64,000 nt of DNA from DATFVA01 sp963747755 (GTDB taxonomy: Bacteria; Bacteroidota; Ignavibacteria; Ignavibacteriales; Ignavibacteriaceae): assembly GCA_963747755.1 (NCBI GenBank), contig CAVVGK010000018.1:310001-374000 (forward strand), given 5' to 3'. This document shows positions 61,517 through 64,000 of the stretch, piece by piece. The notes under the pieces are model-generated. The model ran no database searches. It worked only from the letters and a program-made list of their open reading frames with translations, and had not been told where the DNA came from. Position 1 is the first letter of the stretch. The number at the start of each line of letters is the position of its first letter. The position numbers were made by a program, and so were the translations under genes.

Positions 61517-62030
61517 TTTTCACTCCTCATATAAAATATGAATTGAATCTAATCTCTTGATGACAGATAAGCTGTGAGAATTTTCAACCAAGCGTGCTTG
61601 ATGTGAGGCGGATACAGAAGTTATCGATTAGCGTCAATTTTGTCTGATACCTCGAATTTTCAAGTAGGAGTACAGCCTCATTTCCAGCTTATTATACGGA
61701 TACAAATACGGTATAAATCCAATCTGAATGCGATTTGAATACGATCTGAATACGTTCTGAATACGTTCTGAATACGTTGAAGATAACAATAGGAGAGTTA
61801 TTTGGCATAGGGAGAGTTAGATCAAAGTACTAACAAAATCTATTGTTGCGCGTGGCTATCCGGTTGAATTCAGTACTCTTAGGAGAGAAATGGTATCTGA
61901 TTAGGAGAAACGAATCTTCAGGGAATTTCCCATAGTTTCGGTTATATGAAATGTACCGAAATTAGAATAGAGATTAATGGTGAGGACGATTACGAAGATC
62001 AACGCAATCAGACGACTTATCAAGGGAATT
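61517..62030. repeat. Intergenic region with five tandem 11-base repeats
   Basis: No gene is seen in about 510 bases. At 61724-61778 five 11-base units lie head to tail, of the form TCTGAATACGT: the first two differ by two or three bases and the last three are identical. The rest is A+T rich with no recognised signal. Confidence 0.8.
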
Positions 62031-62077
62031 AAAAAAGAGGGCAGAAAAGAAAGACATCAGCCTTTTGGTTTCTGCCC
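62031..62077 (-). terminator. Terminator of the OB-fold lipoprotein gene
   Basis: On -, GGGCAGAAA and TTTCTGCCC form a 9-bp stem with a loop of about 20 bases and a following T run, 16 bases past the stop. Confidence 0.65.
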
Positions 62078-62092
62078 GGGGAAAATTTAGAT

Positions 62093-62788
62093 TTATTGAA
62101 CTTTAACTGCAGCGTTTGAGAGAAGAACAGGGTATGAGTAGCCTGCACCAAAATCCTGGTTAATTTCAACAGTACCCTCAACAACCACTAAATCTCCGGC
62201 CTTAGCTGAATCGGGAGTGGTAACCATTAAATCAAAGTTGTTATCCTTTCCGGTTCCATCCTGGATATGGATCCAGTTCCTGCCCATGATGTGAGGATTA
62301 TACTTCACAACTTTGCCCTTAACCTTAACTGTCTCACCATTCAATTGATCTTTCTGTTCATAAATCTGGGCGACAGTTTTTCCATCCTTTAAAGGTTCAA
62401 CATTTACTTCCTGCTTTGTCTGGTTAAATACCTGGGGATGATTTACAGGTTTCTGAGCTGAAGGAGGAGTCTGGGAAACATCCTGCACAAAAAGGACAGA
62501 CTCGAATGTTCTATCTAAAGCTTCGCTTTTAAAGTTTTTCATTTCCATACTTTTAGAGAAATAGAGCGTTTCTCCTTTTTCAGGCTGCATCTTAGTAACA
62601 GCGATCCAGAATTCGTTTCCATTTTCAGATGCTTTTATATATGTATAATTGGGAGTCTGGATAAAATCAGCTACTGTAACTTTATGGGTTCCTTCAGGAA
62701 GATTTTCATTTGCTTCTTCATTTTTGTTTTCGCAGGCTGTGAATGCAACCATTAGAGCTATAAGGATAAGAGGGAGGATTCTTTTCAT
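62093..62788 (-). CDS. OB-fold (NrfJ/tRNA-anti-like) lipoprotein
   Basis: 231 residues from ATG 62788, preceded by AAGGTGAT; an earlier in-frame start lacks a site. A lipobox (VAFTAC) predicts lipid anchoring. Residues 35-105 form a beta domain (YIKASENGNEFWIAVTKM). Residues 145-231 form an OB-fold of the kind found in NrfJ-like proteins (GETVKVKGKVVKYNPHIMGRNWIHIQDGTG, GDLVVVEGTVEIN). In such proteins it may bind metal or cytochrome partners. Own terminator; a single-gene unit. Confidence 0.78.
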   Translation of the reverse strand: MKRILPLILIALMVAFTACENKNEEANENLPEGTHKVTVADFIQTPNYTYIKASENGNEFWIAVTKMQPEKGETLYFSKSMEMKNFKSEALDRTFESVLFVQDVSQTPPSAQKPVNHPQVFNQTKQEVNVEPLKDGKTVAQIYEQKDQLNGETVKVKGKVVKYNPHIMGRNWIHIQDGTGKDNNFDLMVTTPDSAKAGDLVVVEGTVEINQDFGAGYSYPVLLSNAAVKVQ

Positions 62789-63012
62789 TTTTATCACCTT
62801 TTGATTCATATTTATTATATATCTTTGTTAGAAATAGTTGTTAAATATACACAAACAAATCTATATACATAAGTTAAAAAACCAGGGATAATCCTTTTTA
62901 TTTATATATGATTTAATAATCTGCATCACAATCCCTTCCTCAAATGTTCTCTAATTTTGTTTCAATTAAACGAAAGTGAATCTCTTAATTCTTAATCTCT
63001 GAGGAGAAGAAT

Positions 63013-63447
63013 TTGTTCTTAGCTTCGACTCAATTATCCTTTGAACTCTGGCCCCTACTCGTGTATGCTGCAATGGTACTGCTGATAGTAGGGGGGATGC
63101 TTGCTGCATCTTACTTCCTTGGTCAGAGACATAAAGAAAAACAAACCGATACTATTTTCGAATCAGGTATTAAAACTACCGGGGACGCAAGGCTGCGGTT
63201 TCCAGTTCATTTTTATATTGTGGCAATGTTTTTTGTCATCTTCGATCTTGAAGCAGCATTTATAATCTCCTGGGCTATTGCATTCAGAGATGTAGGATGG
63301 GGAGGCTATATTGGAGCCGCAATATTCATTTTGGTTCTGATGGTTGTCCTTCTTTATGAATGGAGAATCGGAGCCCTTGATTTCGGACCCAACGGAAAGA
63401 AAATATTAAAAGAATACCATAGAAGAATAAAAAGCGGAAAGAAGTAA
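63013..63447 (+). CDS. nuoA: NADH-quinone oxidoreductase subunit A
   Basis: 144 residues, TTG start at 63013 after GAGGAG (63001-63006). Three membrane segments. The conserved loop FESGIKTTGDARLRFPVHFYIVAMFFVIFDLEAAFI is diagnostic for NuoA, part of the proton-pumping membrane arm of complex I near the quinone site. First gene of the nuo operon. Confidence 0.95.
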   Translation: MFLASTQLSFELWPLLVYAAMVLLIVGGMLAASYFLGQRHKEKQTDTIFESGIKTTGDARLRFPVHFYIVAMFFVIFDLEAAFIISWAIAFRDVGWGGYIGAAIFILVLMVVLLYEWRIGALDFGPNGKKILKEYHRRIKSGKK

Positions 63448-63454
63448 TTATAAT

Positions 63455-64000
63455 ATGAGATGGTGGCTGACAAACACACAGAATCAGGTTAAGACAATCG
63501 ACGGAACTGGATCGTTTGAACAGGCAGTACAGAAAACTGTTGTGCTGAGTAAGCTTGAATCTTTGGTAGCTTGGGGCAGGCAAAATTCTATGTGGCCATT
63601 TAATTTCGGATTGTCGTGCTGTTATGTTGAAATGGCAACGAGCATTACAAGTAAATATGATATTGCAAGGTTTGGAGCGGAAGTAATCCGCGGAACTCCC
63701 CGTGAAGCAGATGTGATGATTATTGCAGGTACGGTATTTATAAAAATGGCTCCCGTCATAAAAAGATTATACGAACAAATGATGGAACCACGCTGGGTTA
63801 TCTCGATGGGCTCGTGTGCAAATTCCGGAGGGATGTACGATATATACAGCGTGGTGCAGGGAGTAGATAAGTTCTTACCTGTTGATATGTATGTACCCGG
63901 CTGTCCTCCTCGTCCTGATGCATTCCTTGAAGGACTGGTTCTTCTAAGGGAAGGTGTCGGAAAAGAAAAAAGACCGCTGAGCTGGGCAATTGGTCCTCAG
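63455..64000 (+). CDS. nuoB: NADH-quinone oxidoreductase subunit B (partial)
   Basis: ATG 63455, seven bases after nuoA; open to the window edge (182 codons seen, no stop). The N2 4Fe-4S cluster ligands are all present: C55-C56 in FGLSCCYVEM, C121 in MGSCANSGGM and C150 in VPGCPPRPDA. NuoB passes electrons to quinone. Rest of the gene and operon lie outside the window. Confidence 0.95.
   Translation, partial: MRWWLTNTQNQVKTIDGTGSFEQAVQKTVVLSKLESLVAWGRQNSMWPFNFGLSCCYVEMATSITSKYDIARFGAEVIRGTPREADVMIIAGTVFIKMAPVIKRLYEQMMEPRWVISMGSCANSGGMYDIYSVVQGVDKFLPVDMYVPGCPPRPDAFLEGLVLLREGVGKEKRPLSWAIGPQ

Noticed and set aside
61724..61778. CRISPR array
   Set aside because: The 11-base units are adjacent without spacers and there are no cas genes.

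Overview
The window looks like a chromosomal piece of a low-GC, Gram-negative member of the Bacteroidota/Chlorobi (FCB) group, most likely an Ignavibacteria/Melioribacter relative. The main reasons are two secreted proteins ending in type IX secretion C-terminal domains of the NYPNPFNPST type, a TonB-dependent receptor with a carboxypeptidase-regulatory-like plug extension, bacillithiol synthesis (BshC), DUF2851 and DUF6600 proteins, and a large set of multihaem cytochromes. No rRNA or other taxonomic marker is present, so this is inference from protein character.

Layout. 1-6.9 kb: cell-shape and wall genes (mreC end, mreD, mrdA/PBP2, frameshifted rodA), then dcd, pyrF and two less characterised genes, all on +. 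6.9-9.3 kb (-): etfB, etfA and a bifunctional nuclease. 9.4-14.8 kb: clpS, frameshifted typA/bipA, pepD, a SET-domain protein and a YihY membrane protein. 15.7-19.7 kb: a four-gene multihaem cytochrome and outer-membrane barrel operon closed by a strong terminator, a candidate extracellular electron conduit. 19.8-30.2 kb: exported enzymes (S41 peptidase, M64 peptidase, AGE-like barrel), a two-component system, two tRNA-Ser genes and fragments of type IX sorting domains. 30.4-32.7 kb: HEAT protein, MATE exporter and a frameshifted AhpD-like gene.

34.1-38.6 kb is the most unusual part. A sigma54-dependent activator with a cysteine-bearing PAS domain is divergent from a run containing two COG0731-type radical SAM enzymes, a CGGC metal-binding protein, a DUF5320 protein, two NifX-like (dinitrogenase Fe-Mo cofactor family) proteins and a truncated Mrp/MinD ATPase. 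A sigma54-like promoter and two perfect inverted repeats lie in the divergent gap. The gene set recalls the sigma54-controlled orange-protein (ORP) clusters of anaerobes, but with two radical SAM proteins. Several members are damaged (amber codon, frameshift, truncation), so the locus may be decaying. It is followed by a pyruvoyl arginine decarboxylase, a TonB receptor and a DMT transporter.

43-58.3 kb: a DnaQ-UvrC fusion nuclease; a dense + strand run ymdB, solitary DNA methyltransferase, folD, deoC, HicB-like protein, trmH-type methylase, aroA and ugpC/msmK-type ATPase; bshC on -; a radical SAM/SPASM-flippase-glycosyltransferase operon; and a DUF6600 protein with a basic repetitive tail. 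58.8-64 kb: malic enzyme-phosphotransacetylase fusion, a hypothetical gene, an OB-fold lipoprotein, and the start of the nuo operon (nuoA, partial nuoB).

Three genes (rodA, typA, the AhpD-like gene) and one NifX-like gene are broken by single-base changes in short homopolymers. Two of these are normally core genes, so sequencing or assembly error is a serious possibility.
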